A stretch of DNA of 11,223 bases from Pseudomonadota bacterium (GCA_023419055.1 JAEZYO010000893.1:1-11223); one strand, 5' to 3'; shown: positions 1 through 7,485, counted from the first letter of the stretch. The notes: generated by a model from the sequence alone, not told the origin. Made by a program: numbers and translations.

Positions 1-2
1 AT

Positions 3-1340
3 CCCGATGAGGCAGGGGACATCACCGATCTGGCCGACGCGACGGCGCGCTCCGATTCGGCGCCGATCCTCACCGAGGTGCGCGACGTTCAGGGCACGCA
101 GGAGGTCGTGTTCACGACCGACCCCACGATGAAGAAGCTCACCATTTCCGTGAGCAACGAGCTCGAGAGCCCCGATGACCTCGAGGCCGGCGCGTTCGTG
201 ACGAGCGTCATCGAGGCGCCAGGCGGCACGCTCGACGCGGACACCCAGGGCGCGAAGGTCATCGAGCTTCGAACCGGCGCGATCACGGTCGTGGACGCGC
301 CCGAAGCAGGCGAGTGGAAGGTGACGCTCGCAGGGGACGGGCGCGCGCGTGTCGTCGTCACGGGTGAGACCGCGCTCCAGCTCGACGCGTTCGATTTCGT
401 CGAGCAAGGCGGGCGTCCGGGACACGAAGGCCTGTTCCCCATTACGGGCGCTCCGCTCGCGGAGCGAGAGTCGCTGGCGCGAGCGCGCCTGGGAGAGGAG
501 GTGCGCACGGTCAAGGTGGGCTTCTACTCGCCGAGCGGGGAGCGCCTCGCCGAGAGCGCGTTCGATCGTGGCGAGGGCAACGACGGCAACTTCTTCGGCA
601 GCGTGGTCGCGCCGGCAGAGCCGTTCTTCGTGCGTGTGACGGGCGAGCTCGAGGACGGCCGCACCTTCCAGCGAGCGTGGAGCCCTCTGTTTCGCGCGCA
701 GTACCTCGCGCTCTCGGCGCCGAGCTTCCAGTGGGCTCTCCCCGGCACGAGCGTGAAAGCCGAGCTTTCGCTCGAGAACGTGGGCGAAAAGGACGAGTTC
801 ATCGTCACCGTGAGCGACGACGTCGGCTACGATCTTTCACTCTCCGACTCTCGAATCGCGCTCGGAGCAGGCGACAAAAGCACGCTGGAGCTCGAGGTGG
901 AGGTCCCCGACGACGCGAAGCCGGGAACGCTGCAGGCCATCAGCGTCAACGTGCGCAGCGCCCACGACGAGCGACTCTCCACGTTCGCCATCGTGCGCAC
1001 GGAAGTCGCGGCGGCGTTGGAAGAAGACAACGATCTCATCCCGTCACAGATCGACAACTGCCCCGCCGTCACCAACACCGACCAGGCGGACAGCGACGGT
1101 GACGGGCGCGGCGACGCCTGCGAAGAAGACAATGACGGCGACGGCGTGAAGGACGCGAGCGACAACTGCCCGACGAAGAGCAACCAGGACCAGCTCGACA
1201 CCGACGAGGACGGCATGGGAGACGAGTGCGACCCGAGCCCGTCTTGCGCCTGCGAGGTCGGACGGCGCGGAAACCCGTCCTGGCTCGTGGCTGCAGGTCT
1301 GGCCCTCGCCGCTGCGCTCTGGCGGCGGAAGCGCCGCTGA
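3..1340 (+). CDS. C-terminal part of a secreted surface protein with NEW3-like domain, thrombospondin type 3 repeats and MYXO-CTERM anchor (5' partial)
   Basis: The frame is open to the left edge, so only the last 445 residues are visible. A GTG at 78 is an internal in-frame codon and probably not the start. The first ~230 residues are beta-rich and resemble the region after the von Willebrand A domain in hemicentin-like proteins, with a segment PFFVRVTGELEDGRTFQRAW typical of such sandwich domains. Next comes an immunoglobulin-like block (about 706-1008) reminiscent of the NEW3/COG1470 type, with ENVGEKDEFIVTV and VPDDAKPGT. Asp-rich thrombospondin type 3 repeats follow (1026-1232), then Ser-Cys-Ala-Cys, a hydrophobic helix and the basic end RRKRR. 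The protein is inferred to be exported, calcium-stabilised and displayed on the cell surface. An upstream VWA domain is a guess that needs sequence outside the window. The gene may end at a hairpin with a T-run (1331-1367). Confidence 0.85.
   Translation, partial: PDEAGDITDLADATARSDSAPILTEVRDVQGTQEVVFTTDPTMKKLTISVSNELESPDDLEAGAFVTSVIEAPGGTLDADTQGAKVIELRTGAITVVDAPEAGEWKVTLAGDGRARVVVTGETALQLDAFDFVEQGGRPGHEGLFPITGAPLAERESLARARLGEEVRTVKVGFYSPSGERLAESAFDRGEGNDGNFFGSVVAPAEPFFVRVTGELEDGRTFQRAWSPLFRAQYLALSAPSFQWALPGTSVKAELSLENVGEKDEFIVTVSDDVGYDLSLSDSRIALGAGDKSTLELEVEVPDDAKPGTLQAISVNVRSAHDERLSTFAIVRTEVAAALEEDNDLIPSQIDNCPAVTNTDQADSDGDGRGDACEEDNDGDGVKDASDNCPTKSNQDQLDTDEDGMGDECDPSPSCACEVGRRGNPSWLVAAGLALAAALWRRKRR
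1026..1232 (+). repeat. Thrombospondin type 3 calcium-binding repeats (protein level)
   Basis: Two or more Asp-rich repeats are readable in the translation: DNCPAVTNTDQADSDGDGRG followed by DACEEDNDGDGVKDASDNCP and a third DTDEDGMGDECD. The D-x-D-G-D-G spacing with paired Cys is the standard calcium-binding thrombospondin type 3 pattern. These repeats often form a stalk just before C-terminal anchors in surface proteins, which fits the sorting signal 10 bases downstream. Confidence 0.85.
1242..1337 (+). other. MYXO-CTERM C-terminal sorting signal
   Basis: The last 32 residues read Ser-Cys-Ala-Cys, a short spacer, a hydrophobic stretch WLVAAGLALAAALW and a basic tail RRKRR at the extreme C-terminus. 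This Cys / transmembrane helix / Arg cluster architecture defines the MYXO-CTERM tail of myxobacterial surface proteins. Those tails are processed by a rhombosortase-like/CAAX-type intramembrane protease (myxosortase), with the cysteine thought to receive a lipid. Processing of this protein is inferred from the motif alone. Confidence 0.8.
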
Positions 1341-1367
1341 CGGCGGCACCACCGCGGCGCAACTTTT
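1331..1367 (+). terminator. Possible intrinsic terminator of the surface-protein gene
   Basis: GCGCCGC at 1331-1337 pairs perfectly with GCGGCGC at 1354-1360 (7 bp, 16-nt loop). It is followed by AACTTTTCT with four T at 1364-1367. The stem overlaps the stop codon region. The loop is GC-rich and competing short stems exist, so the fold is uncertain. Confidence 0.35.
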
Positions 1368-1388
1368 CTACCCTTGCAGAAACTTGCT

Positions 1389-1416
1389 GGAACACGTCAC
1401 ACGGCGGGGCGCTGTA
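1389..1416 (+). promoter_or_regulatory. Weak candidate ECF-type promoter for the sigma-factor gene
   Basis: GGAAC at 1389-1393 matches the common -35 core recognised by ECF sigma factors. With a 16-17 nt spacer the -10 would fall at about 1410-1416 (CGCTGTA), which is not a good match to the usual GTC/CGTC-type core. ECF genes often control themselves, so the site is plausible. A start of transcription near 1422 would favour the TTG start at 1449 over the ATG at 1419. One pentamer is weak evidence. Confidence 0.2.
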
Positions 1417-1418
1417 CG

Positions 1419-2294
1419 ATGAAGGCGAGAACCGAAAGGGAGCCAGCCTTGGCCGCCGATTCGCGGGACGCACTGATTCGGTACATCGCCCACCCTCAGA
1501 CGAGCGCTTCGCTCCGGAGCTACGCGCGGCTGCGCGGGCTGACGGACACGGCAGACGACCTCGTGCAGACGGTGCTGTGTGAAGCCCTCGCCGCCCCCGC
1601 GGTGCCCCTCGAGCCGAGCGAGCTCCCCCGCTGGGTGACCGGAATCGCGAAGCACAAGCTGGTCGACGAGCGGCGCCGCCGCGCCCGAACGGCAGCACAG
1701 GAGGTCGAGCCCGTCGCTCCGCCTCCGAGCCCGGAGGCCGCCGACCTCCTCCGTCGAATCGGGGAAGACGTCGAAAACGAAGGTGATCGGCGCACGCTCG
1801 AGTGGCTGATGCGAGAGCACGCGGGTGAGCCCCTGTTCGAGATCGCTCGGGAAGAAGCCCTGAACGCGAGCACGCTGCGGCAGCGCATCTGCAGGCTGCG
1901 GCGCCAACTTCGGGCGCGGTACCTGGTTCCGCTCCTGCTCGCGCTCGGCGTGGGAGCGGGCTCCGTCACACCCGCTCTTCTGCCGCGAGCACACGAGGGG
2001 GCCGTCGAGATGAAGGCGCTGCGAGGGCTCTCCGGTGAGTGGCGCGTGCGAGCCGCGGCGCCGAGCCAGTACGCCGACATGGATCTCGCGGTGAGCGTTC
2101 GTGATGGTTCGGTCGTCGTACGCGGGCCCACCGGCTCGCTCCGCCGCGAGCTCGTGGTGGAGTCCAGCGACGGAGAGCAGCTCACGCTGCGCTCGGGAGA
2201 CTCCACCTGGGTCGCTCGCCTGGAGCACCTCGGTGACTCGCGCCTGCGCCTGAGTAACGAGCGCGGCTTCGTGGAGCTCGTGCGCGTGCGCTGA
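1419..2294 (+). CDS. ECF-like sigma-70 factor fused to a membrane helix and a small beta-rich, lipocalin-like domain
   Basis: The product is 291 aa. Residues ~30-88 look like sigma region 2 (DDLVQTVLCEAL, then WVTGIAKHKLVDERRRR, matching the region 2.2-2.4 pattern). Residues ~120-167 look like region 4, with a helix-turn-helix ending STLRQRICRLRRQLRARY. A hydrophobic helix (168-187, PLLLALGVGAGSVTPALL) follows directly. A beta-rich C-terminal domain of ~90 residues begins LRGLSGEWRV, similar to small lipocalin-like domains. I infer a membrane-tethered sigma factor with its sensor or regulator in the same chain. No separate anti-sigma gene is adjacent. The start is uncertain: ATG 1419 lacks a clear ribosome-binding site, while TTG 1449 has GGAG six bases upstream and keeps all of region 2. 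The gene ends at a 9-bp hairpin. Confidence 0.8.
   Translation: MKARTEREPALAADSRDALIRYIAHPQTSASLRSYARLRGLTDTADDLVQTVLCEALAAPAVPLEPSELPRWVTGIAKHKLVDERRRRARTAAQEVEPVAPPPSPEAADLLRRIGEDVENEGDRRTLEWLMREHAGEPLFEIAREEALNASTLRQRICRLRRQLRARYLVPLLLALGVGAGSVTPALLPRAHEGAVEMKALRGLSGEWRVRAAAPSQYADMDLAVSVRDGSVVVRGPTGSLRRELVVESSDGEQLTLRSGDSTWVARLEHLGDSRLRLSNERGFVELVRVR
1434..1451 (+). promoter_or_regulatory. Shine-Dalgarno sequence favouring an alternative TTG start
   Basis: GAAAGGGAG ending at 1442 lies six bases before an in-frame TTG (1449-1451), which would give a 281-residue product. The upstream ATG at 1419 has only a G-rich stretch without a clear GGAG/GAGG core. Confidence 0.4.
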
Positions 2295-2315
2295 GCGCTC
2301 GCGGGCAGCGCTCAG
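2291..2315. terminator. Bidirectional hairpin between convergent genes
   Basis: CTGAGCGCT (2291-2299) and AGCGCTCAG (2307-2315) form a perfect 9-bp stem with a 7-nt loop. The left arm overlaps the stop codon of the sigma-factor gene, and the convergent lipoprotein gene stops 18 bases beyond the right arm. There is no strong T-run on either side (only CTTCTTGCT on the plus side), so this may act as a GC-hairpin barrier rather than a classical intrinsic terminator. Confidence 0.5.
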
Positions 2316-2333
2316 CATCCGCTTCTTGCTCGC

Positions 2334-3737
2334 CTATTTCGTCCCGAAGCTGAACCCGGCCGAAGCCTTCGCTCCGCCGCCGGCCTTGCTGCCGGCGCTT
2401 GCGCTCGCGCTCTTGTTCACTTCGACCTTGGGCGCGGCGACCTTCGCCGTCGCCGCCACCGCGGCTGCCTTGGCCGCAGTAGCGTCGACCTTGGCCTTTA
2501 CGTCGGGCACCTTCAGCTTGGCGTCGATGTCCGCCTTCGCGCCGAGCTTGGCGTCGGCGTCTGCTGCCGCCTTGGCGTCGACGTCGAGCTTGGCGGTGGC
2601 GTCGAGCTTGGCCGATGCCGCGGCGGCCGCCTTCAACGACGCGACGGCGCCCACGAACGCCTTACCCGCCGCCTTCAGCGAGACCTGGATCGGCTCGATC
2701 GAGAGATCCAGGTTGGCTGCGGCCCTACCCTTGTAGCTGAGGCTCGGCGCGTCCCACTTGAGCGCGAGGTTGGTGTCGCCCTTGGCGCCGAGCGCGAGCG
2801 ACAGATCGAGATCGCCCACGGCGTGAGCCTTCCCGGACGCGTCGAACACGAAGGCGGCGATCTCCGAGCCCTTCGCGACGAGCTCGACCGAGAAATCGCC
2901 GACCGCGATCACCTGTCCGCCGTGCGCCGCGTCGGCGACGAGTGAAGCGCTCGCGAGCCCGCCCACCTTCGTGCCGAAGGCGCCCGAGACGCTGAGCGAG
3001 AGCGGGCCCGGCGTGAGCGACACGCCCGCGGCCGCCTTGCCCGCGAAGCACGCGCGTGGCGGCTCGAACTTGAGCGCGATGTCGGTGTTCGCGCCTCCGC
3101 TGGCGGCGAGCGCGACCTTGCAATCAATGCCGGTTTCGAGTTTGGCGCCCGCGCTGTCGCGCACGATGGCCGCGACCGCCCCGCTCGGGCGCACCAGCAC
3201 CTCCGCGCTGAGATCGCCCACCGCGAGCACGTGGCCGCCGAGCTCGGGGCTCGGTAAGACGACGGCGTCTGCGAGCTTGGCGTTCACGGCCGGCTTGCCT
3301 GCGACCTCGAGTGAGACGTCGAGCGGGCCGGAGGCGAGCTCGACGCCTGCCTTCGCGTGCCCCTCGAAGCGCGCGCGCGGCGCGGCGAACGCGAGCTCCA
3401 CCTTCTCGGTCGCGCCGCCCTTCGCGGCCGCCGTCACGGCGAGCTTGGCGTCGGTGACCGCCTTGCCGGAGGCGTCCAGGACCAGGGCTTCCACGAGTCC
3501 CGACTGGTGCGCGGCCACTTCGACCGAGAAGTCGCCGGCGGCGACGACGTTGCCTCCGATGCGCGGGGCCGCGAGCGCGGCCTTTGCCGTCGCCGCTGCG
3601 CTACCGGTCGCCGCTGCGGCGGCCGTGGCCTCCGCGCTAGCGCTTCCGCTCGCCGAGCCGGACGCGTCTTCCTTCTTCCCGCAGGCCATCAGACTGAGTG
3701 CGCTCAAAAGACAAACGACCACTGTCGTGTGGTTCAT
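2334..3737 (-). CDS. Ala-rich lipoprotein with three tandem HGG-type domains and an Ala/Lys tail
   Basis: The product is 467 aa. The N-terminus has a lipoprotein signal with lipobox L-M-A-C (Cys19) followed by Gly, which predicts lipidation and probable outer-membrane placement. A Ser/Ala-rich linker runs to ~57. Three ~91-residue repeats follow (58-148, 163-253, 269-359), each opening like GGxVxAxGDFSVEV and containing DASGKA. This resembles the small periplasmic domain with an HGG...G-hydrophobic-E start seen in hypothetical and metal-handling envelope proteins; full HGG occurs only in copy 3. Only copy 2 has cysteines (206, 230), possibly a disulfide. Residues ~370-467 are Ala/Lys/Asp-rich, like histone H1 or LEA tails, and may bind anionic polymers or span the periplasm. 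The ATG at 3737 is preferred to a GTG one codon earlier because GAGGAGG sits six bases upstream. It is downstream of mfd by 37 nt. Function is unknown. Confidence 0.8.
   Translation of the reverse strand: MNHTTVVVCLLSALSLMACGKKEDASGSASGSASAEATAAAAATGSAAATAKAALAAPRIGGNVVAAGDFSVEVAAHQSGLVEALVLDASGKAVTDAKLAVTAAAKGGATEKVELAFAAPRARFEGHAKAGVELASGPLDVSLEVAGKPAVNAKLADAVVLPSPELGGHVLAVGDLSAEVLVRPSGAVAAIVRDSAGAKLETGIDCKVALAASGGANTDIALKFEPPRACFAGKAAAGVSLTPGPLSLSVSGAFGTKVGGLASASLVADAAHGGQVIAVGDFSVELVAKGSEIAAFVFDASGKAHAVGDLDLSLALGAKGDTNLALKWDAPSLSYKGRAAANLDLSIEPIQVSLKAAGKAFVGAVASLKAAAAASAKLDATAKLDVDAKAAADADAKLGAKADIDAKLKVPDVKAKVDATAAKAAAVAATAKVAAPKVEVNKSASASAGSKAGGGAKASAGFSFGTK
2661..3566 (-). repeat. Three tandem protein-level repeats of ~91 residues in the lipoprotein
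   Basis: Copies lie at about 3294-3566, 2979-3251 and 2661-2933 on the minus strand. Matching landmarks are GGNVVAAGDFSVEV / GGHVLAVGDLSAEV / GGQVIAVGDFSVEL; VLDASGKA / VRDSAGAK / VFDASGKA; and APRARFEGHAKAGVEL / PPRACFAGKAAAGVSL / APSLSYKGRAAANLDL. The spacing is regular, which indicates internal duplication followed by divergence. Confidence 0.75.
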
Positions 3738-3742
3738 CACGA

Positions 3743-3767
3743 GCCTCCTCGCTTGGGGTGAGGAAGC
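3743..3767 (-). promoter_or_regulatory. Hairpin that covers the lipoprotein gene's Shine-Dalgarno sequence
   Basis: In the minus-strand RNA, GCUUCCUC (3767-3760) can pair with GAGGAGGC (3750-3743) over eight consecutive pairs including one G-U, with a 9-nt loop. The right arm contains the GAGGAGG ribosome-binding site six bases before the ATG at 3737, so folding would block initiation. The left arm starts eight bases after the mfd stop codon, so ribosomes finishing mfd could open the stem. Regulation is inferred from the fold only. Confidence 0.4.
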
Positions 3768-3774
3768 GACGCTA

Positions 3775-6700
3775 TCAGTCCTTCAAGCAGCTCGAAAGCT
3801 CGCTCAACATTTTGCTCGCGAGCGCGAGGCTATCTGCCACAGGCTCGCCTTCGATCACGCGCCGGGTCAGACGACCGTCCGGTGTAATCTTGTAGGGAGA
3901 CTTTTTCTGCGCGAGGAGCGCGCCAATTTTCTGCGGATCGAGCGGCGTATCCTCGCGCAGATGCAAGGTCACACTCTTGCCGGTGGCCTCGCACCCGAGC
4001 ACGAAGAGTCGGCGCAGCTCTACTTTGAGACGCATGAGCTCGATCAGGCGCCGCGCTTCGGGCGGAGGCGAGCCGAAGCGATCTTCCATCTCGGTCGCGA
4101 GCTCGTCGATCTCGCTCTCGTCGCTCGCGCTCGCGAGCCGCTTGTAGAGCGAGAGCCGCACGCCGACCTCGGCGACGTACGCCTCGGGCAAGAGCGCCTC
4201 GACGTCGAAGCTGAGCTCGGGATCGACCGGGTGCAGCACCGGCTCGCCGCGGAGCTCGTGCGTGGCCTCCTCGAGCATCTGACAAAAGAGCTCGAAACCC
4301 ACGGTGGCCGCGAACCCGCTCTGCTCCGCGCCGAGCAGATCGCCCGCGCCGCGGAGCTCCATGTCGAGCGCCGCGATGTGGAAGCCCGACCCGAGCTCGG
4401 TGTGGCGCTCGAGCGCTTCGATGCGCGCGCGCGCCTCGTCGGTCATCTGGCTCGGCGGCGGCACGAGCAGGTAGCAGTAAGCGCGCTCGCTCGCGCGGCC
4501 GACGCGACCGCGCAGCTGGTAGAGCTGCGCGAGGCCGAAGAGATCCGCGCGGTCGATGATGATGGTGTTGGCGCGCGGGATGTCGAGGCCGCTCTCGATT
4601 ATCGCCGTCGCGCACAGCACGTCGAACTCGCCCTGCACGAAGTCGAGCATGGTCTGCTCGAGCGCAGTCTCGCTCATCTGCCCGTGGCCGACGGCGACGC
4701 GCGCGTTCGGGACGAGCGCCTTGATGCGCTCGGCGCGCTCGTAGATGCCCTCGACGCGGTTGTACACGTAAAACACCTGCCCGCCGCGCTCGAGCTCGCG
4801 CTCGACCGCCTGGCGCACGAGCTCCGGATCGAACTGCGAGGTGATGGTGCGGACCGCGCGCCGATCGACCGGCGGCGTGGTGATGATGGACATGTCGCGC
4901 AGCCCGCCGACCGCGAGCTGCAGCGTGCGCGGGATCGGGGTCGCGCTCAGGGTCAAGACGTCGACGGTCTGGCGGATCTGCTTGATGCGCTCCTTGTGCG
5001 TGACGCCGAAGCGCTGCTCCTCGTCCACCACCAGGAGCCCGAGGTTCTTGTAGTGAATGTCCTTGGAGAGCAGCCGGTGCGTGCCGACCACGACGTCGAC
5101 CTTGCCCTCCTTCAAGCCCTTCAACGTCTCGGTCTGCTCGGCCTTGCTCTGGAAGCGGCTCATGGCGCGCACCGTGACCGGCCAATCCTGGAAGCGATTC
5201 AGGAGCGTCTGGTAGTGCTGCTGCGCGAGCACCGTGGTCGGGCAGAGGAGCGCGACCTGCCGCCCGGCGAGCGCGTTCAAGAACGTGGCGCGCAGCGCGA
5301 CCTCGGTCTTGCCGAAGCCGACGTCACCGCAGATCAAGCGATCCATCACGCGCTCGGCCTGGAGCTCCTTCAGCACTTCGCCGATGGCCGCGGACTGATC
5401 GCGCGTCTCCTCGAAGGGAAAGCTCGCCTCGAACGCGGCGTAGTCGTCGCTCGGCGGGCCGAGCGGCGACTTCTTCGCGTTGTTGCGCTCGGCGTAGAGC
5501 TTCAAGAGCTCGTCGGCCATCTGCCGCACGCGGCGCTCGACCTTGGCCTTGGTCTTGGCGAAGGTCTGCCCGCCCAGCCGATCGAGCTTGGGCGCTCCGT
5601 CCCCGCCCGAGTACTTCTGAATTTGATTCAGGCGGTAAACTGGGAGGAACAGCTTGTCCCCGCCGGTGTACTCGACGACGAGCAGGTCCACGCCCACGCC
5701 GCCCACGAGCTTGCGCTCGAGGCCGAGGTATTTTCCGATGCCGTGCTCGACGTGCACCACGTAGTCGCCGGGATCGAGCGCGCGCAGATCTTCGAGCATC
5801 GCGCGGCTCGAACGCTTCTTGGGCGTGGGCGGGCGGTGCGCGCGCGGGCCGAAGATCTCCTCTTCGGTCACGAGCACGAAGCCCTCCATGGGCGCCAGGA
5901 CGCCGCGTGCGAGCGGGGTCGTGATCACGTCCACGGCCACGTCGCTGACGGCTTTGGTGTCGAGCCGCTCGCTCACCGGCTCGTCTTCGGACGAGACGTC
6001 TGCCGGCGTGCCGCCGAGCTTCACCACCGATACGCCGCGGTGCTCGAGCAAGCTCGCGACGCGATCGGCCTGCGTGGCGGTGCGCGCGGCGAGCACCACG
6101 CGGAGCCCGTGTTCGCGCCAGACCGCGATGCGCTCGAGCAGCGGCTCGAGCGCCTGCTTCTTGCCGTGCCCCGTGCGAGCGAGCTTCACGGCGCGCGCAA
6201 GGTCCGCGTGGTCCGAGAGCGCGAGCGTGGGCGCGTCGACGGGCGCCTGCTCGAGGCGCGCGAGCACCGAGTCCCGCTCTCCGCCGGAAACGCCGGTGCG
6301 ATGCGCGAGCACGGTCTTCCGCTCGAGGAGCTCCGCGACGATCTCGTCGGGCTCGACGTAGAGCGCGGACACTGAAAAATGCGGGTTGCCGCGCCGGGAA
6401 GCTTCGCCCGCGCGCGCCCGTTCGAGCTCGCTCTCGAGCTCCCGAATCACGCTCGCCGGGTCGTCGATGACGACCGCGGCGCCCTTGCCGAGGTAGGCGT
6501 CGATCGAGCAGAGCTCGTAGAAGGCCGGCAGGTAGCCGTCCGCGCCGAAGAAGGCGCGACCGAGCGAGACGTCGTCGATCAGCGATCGCGCCTTGCTCGA
6601 CGGGTAGTCGCACTTGTCACACAGATCGCGCAAGAGGCCGCGGGCGCGCGACTCGGTCTCGCGATCGATGATCGCCTCGCGCGCCGGAGGCACGACGATT

Positions 6701-7464
6701 CGAGGCAGGGTCGACAGCGTACGCTGGTCGTCCGGGTTGAACGTGCGGAGCGTGACGACCATGTCGCCGTAGAGCTCGACGCGCACCGGGAGCTCCGAGC
6801 CCGCGGGCCACACGTCGAGGATGCCGCCGCGCACGGCGAAGCTCGCGGGATCTTCGACGACGGGCACTCGCAGGTAGCCCGCCGCCACGAGCCGGTGAGC
6901 GGCCGTCTCCACGTCGAGCTCACCCTCGGCGACGATCTCGAGCCCGCCCCTCGCCATCGCCTGGGGCGGCGCGGCGCGGCGCAAGAGCGCCTGGGCGCTC
7001 ACCACGAGCGCTCTCCACGGTCGCCCGCTCGCGAGCTGGAAGAGCGTCGCGGCTCGACCGTGCGCGATGCGCCTATCCACGTGCACCTCGGCGTAGGGGC
7101 TGTTCTCCGGGGCGAGTAACAGGAGAGGGTGAGAGGGCTCGACCCCCTGCCCCAGCGTGCCCGGGATGGGTAACCCGCGCGCGAGGGCCCGCAGATCGTT
7201 CGCGGCGCGCTGCGCCGCGTCCGCGTCCGCCGCGACGTAGAGCACGCGCTCTTCTCCGCTGACCAAGAGCGCGTGCGCGAGCAAGGCCGCGCCGGCGCCG
7301 ACGGCTCCGACGACCGAGAGCGGCTCCTTCGCGTCGCGGACGCGCTTCGCCGCGTCGAGCACGGTCAAATGCGGGCGATCGCTCGGTGGCGCGAGGGCCG
7401 CCTCCACGGCGTCGCGGTCGGAGCGTGCGTGCGCGTTCTCTTCGGGGCTCTCTTCTTCTTTCAC
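3775..7464 (-). CDS. mfd: Transcription-repair coupling factor Mfd
   Basis: The product is 1229 aa, slightly longer than E. coli Mfd (1148). Mfd removes RNA polymerase stalled at DNA lesions and recruits UvrA for nucleotide excision repair. In order: a UvrB-like N-terminal module, with RGGILDVWPAGSELP at ~211-225; the RNA-polymerase-interacting domain at ~560-630 (DYVVHVEHGIGKYLG); and a RecG-like superfamily 2 translocase at ~670-1035. The translocase has Walker A GDVGFGKTE (~711), DEEQ Walker B (~812), SATPIPRT (~840), SGLDIPRANT (~957) and QLRGRVGRA (~982). The C-terminal autoinhibitory TRCF domain begins near 1088. All motor motifs are intact. The start is a GTG without a strong Shine-Dalgarno, 21 nt after the upstream membrane-protein gene, suggesting co-transcription and perhaps coupling. 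Identity is certain. Confidence 0.98.
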   Translation of the reverse strand: MKEEESPEENAHARSDRDAVEAALAPPSDRPHLTVLDAAKRVRDAKEPLSVVGAVGAGAALLAHALLVSGEERVLYVAADADAAQRAANDLRALARGLPIPGTLGQGVEPSHPLLLLAPENSPYAEVHVDRRIAHGRAATLFQLASGRPWRALVVSAQALLRRAAPPQAMARGGLEIVAEGELDVETAAHRLVAAGYLRVPVVEDPASFAVRGGILDVWPAGSELPVRVELYGDMVVTLRTFNPDDQRTLSTLPRIVVPPAREAIIDRETESRARGLLRDLCDKCDYPSSKARSLIDDVSLGRAFFGADGYLPAFYELCSIDAYLGKGAAVVIDDPASVIRELESELERARAGEASRRGNPHFSVSALYVEPDEIVAELLERKTVLAHRTGVSGGERDSVLARLEQAPVDAPTLALSDHADLARAVKLARTGHGKKQALEPLLERIAVWREHGLRVVLAARTATQADRVASLLEHRGVSVVKLGGTPADVSSEDEPVSERLDTKAVSDVAVDVITTPLARGVLAPMEGFVLVTEEEIFGPRAHRPPTPKKRSSRAMLEDLRALDPGDYVVHVEHGIGKYLGLERKLVGGVGVDLLVVEYTGGDKLFLPVYRLNQIQKYSGGDGAPKLDRLGGQTFAKTKAKVERRVRQMADELLKLYAERNNAKKSPLGPPSDDYAAFEASFPFEETRDQSAAIGEVLKELQAERVMDRLICGDVGFGKTEVALRATFLNALAGRQVALLCPTTVLAQQHYQTLLNRFQDWPVTVRAMSRFQSKAEQTETLKGLKEGKVDVVVGTHRLLSKDIHYKNLGLLVVDEEQRFGVTHKERIKQIRQTVDVLTLSATPIPRTLQLAVGGLRDMSIITTPPVDRRAVRTITSQFDPELVRQAVERELERGGQVFYVYNRVEGIYERAERIKALVPNARVAVGHGQMSETALEQTMLDFVQGEFDVLCATAIIESGLDIPRANTIIIDRADLFGLAQLYQLRGRVGRASERAYCYLLVPPPSQMTDEARARIEALERHTELGSGFHIAALDMELRGAGDLLGAEQSGFAATVGFELFCQMLEEATHELRGEPVLHPVDPELSFDVEALLPEAYVAEVGVRLSLYKRLASASDESEIDELATEMEDRFGSPPPEARRLIELMRLKVELRRLFVLGCEATGKSVTLHLREDTPLDPQKIGALLAQKKSPYKITPDGRLTRRVIEGEPVADSLALASKMLSELSSCLKD

Positions 7465-7485
7465 GGGTCCGCTCGGGCCCGTGGT

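Noticed and set aside
1069..2318. Minus-strand open frames opposite the surface-protein end and the sigma gene
   Set aside because: Arg/Ala/Pro-rich translations without domains; the plus strand holds clear sigma regions and a MYXO-CTERM tail.
2337..2630. DNA tandem repeat or CRISPR-like array in the region of repeated GCGTCGAGCTTGGC-like units
   Set aside because: The units are irregular in length and divergent; they reflect the Ala-Lys-Leu-Asp composition of the lipoprotein tail, not an array with spacers.
2971..6375. An 1134-codon open frame on the plus strand
   Set aside because: It lies antisense to mfd and the lipoprotein gene. Its translation is His/Arg/Glu/Leu-rich low-complexity sequence with no domain, as expected from the antisense of GC-rich codons.
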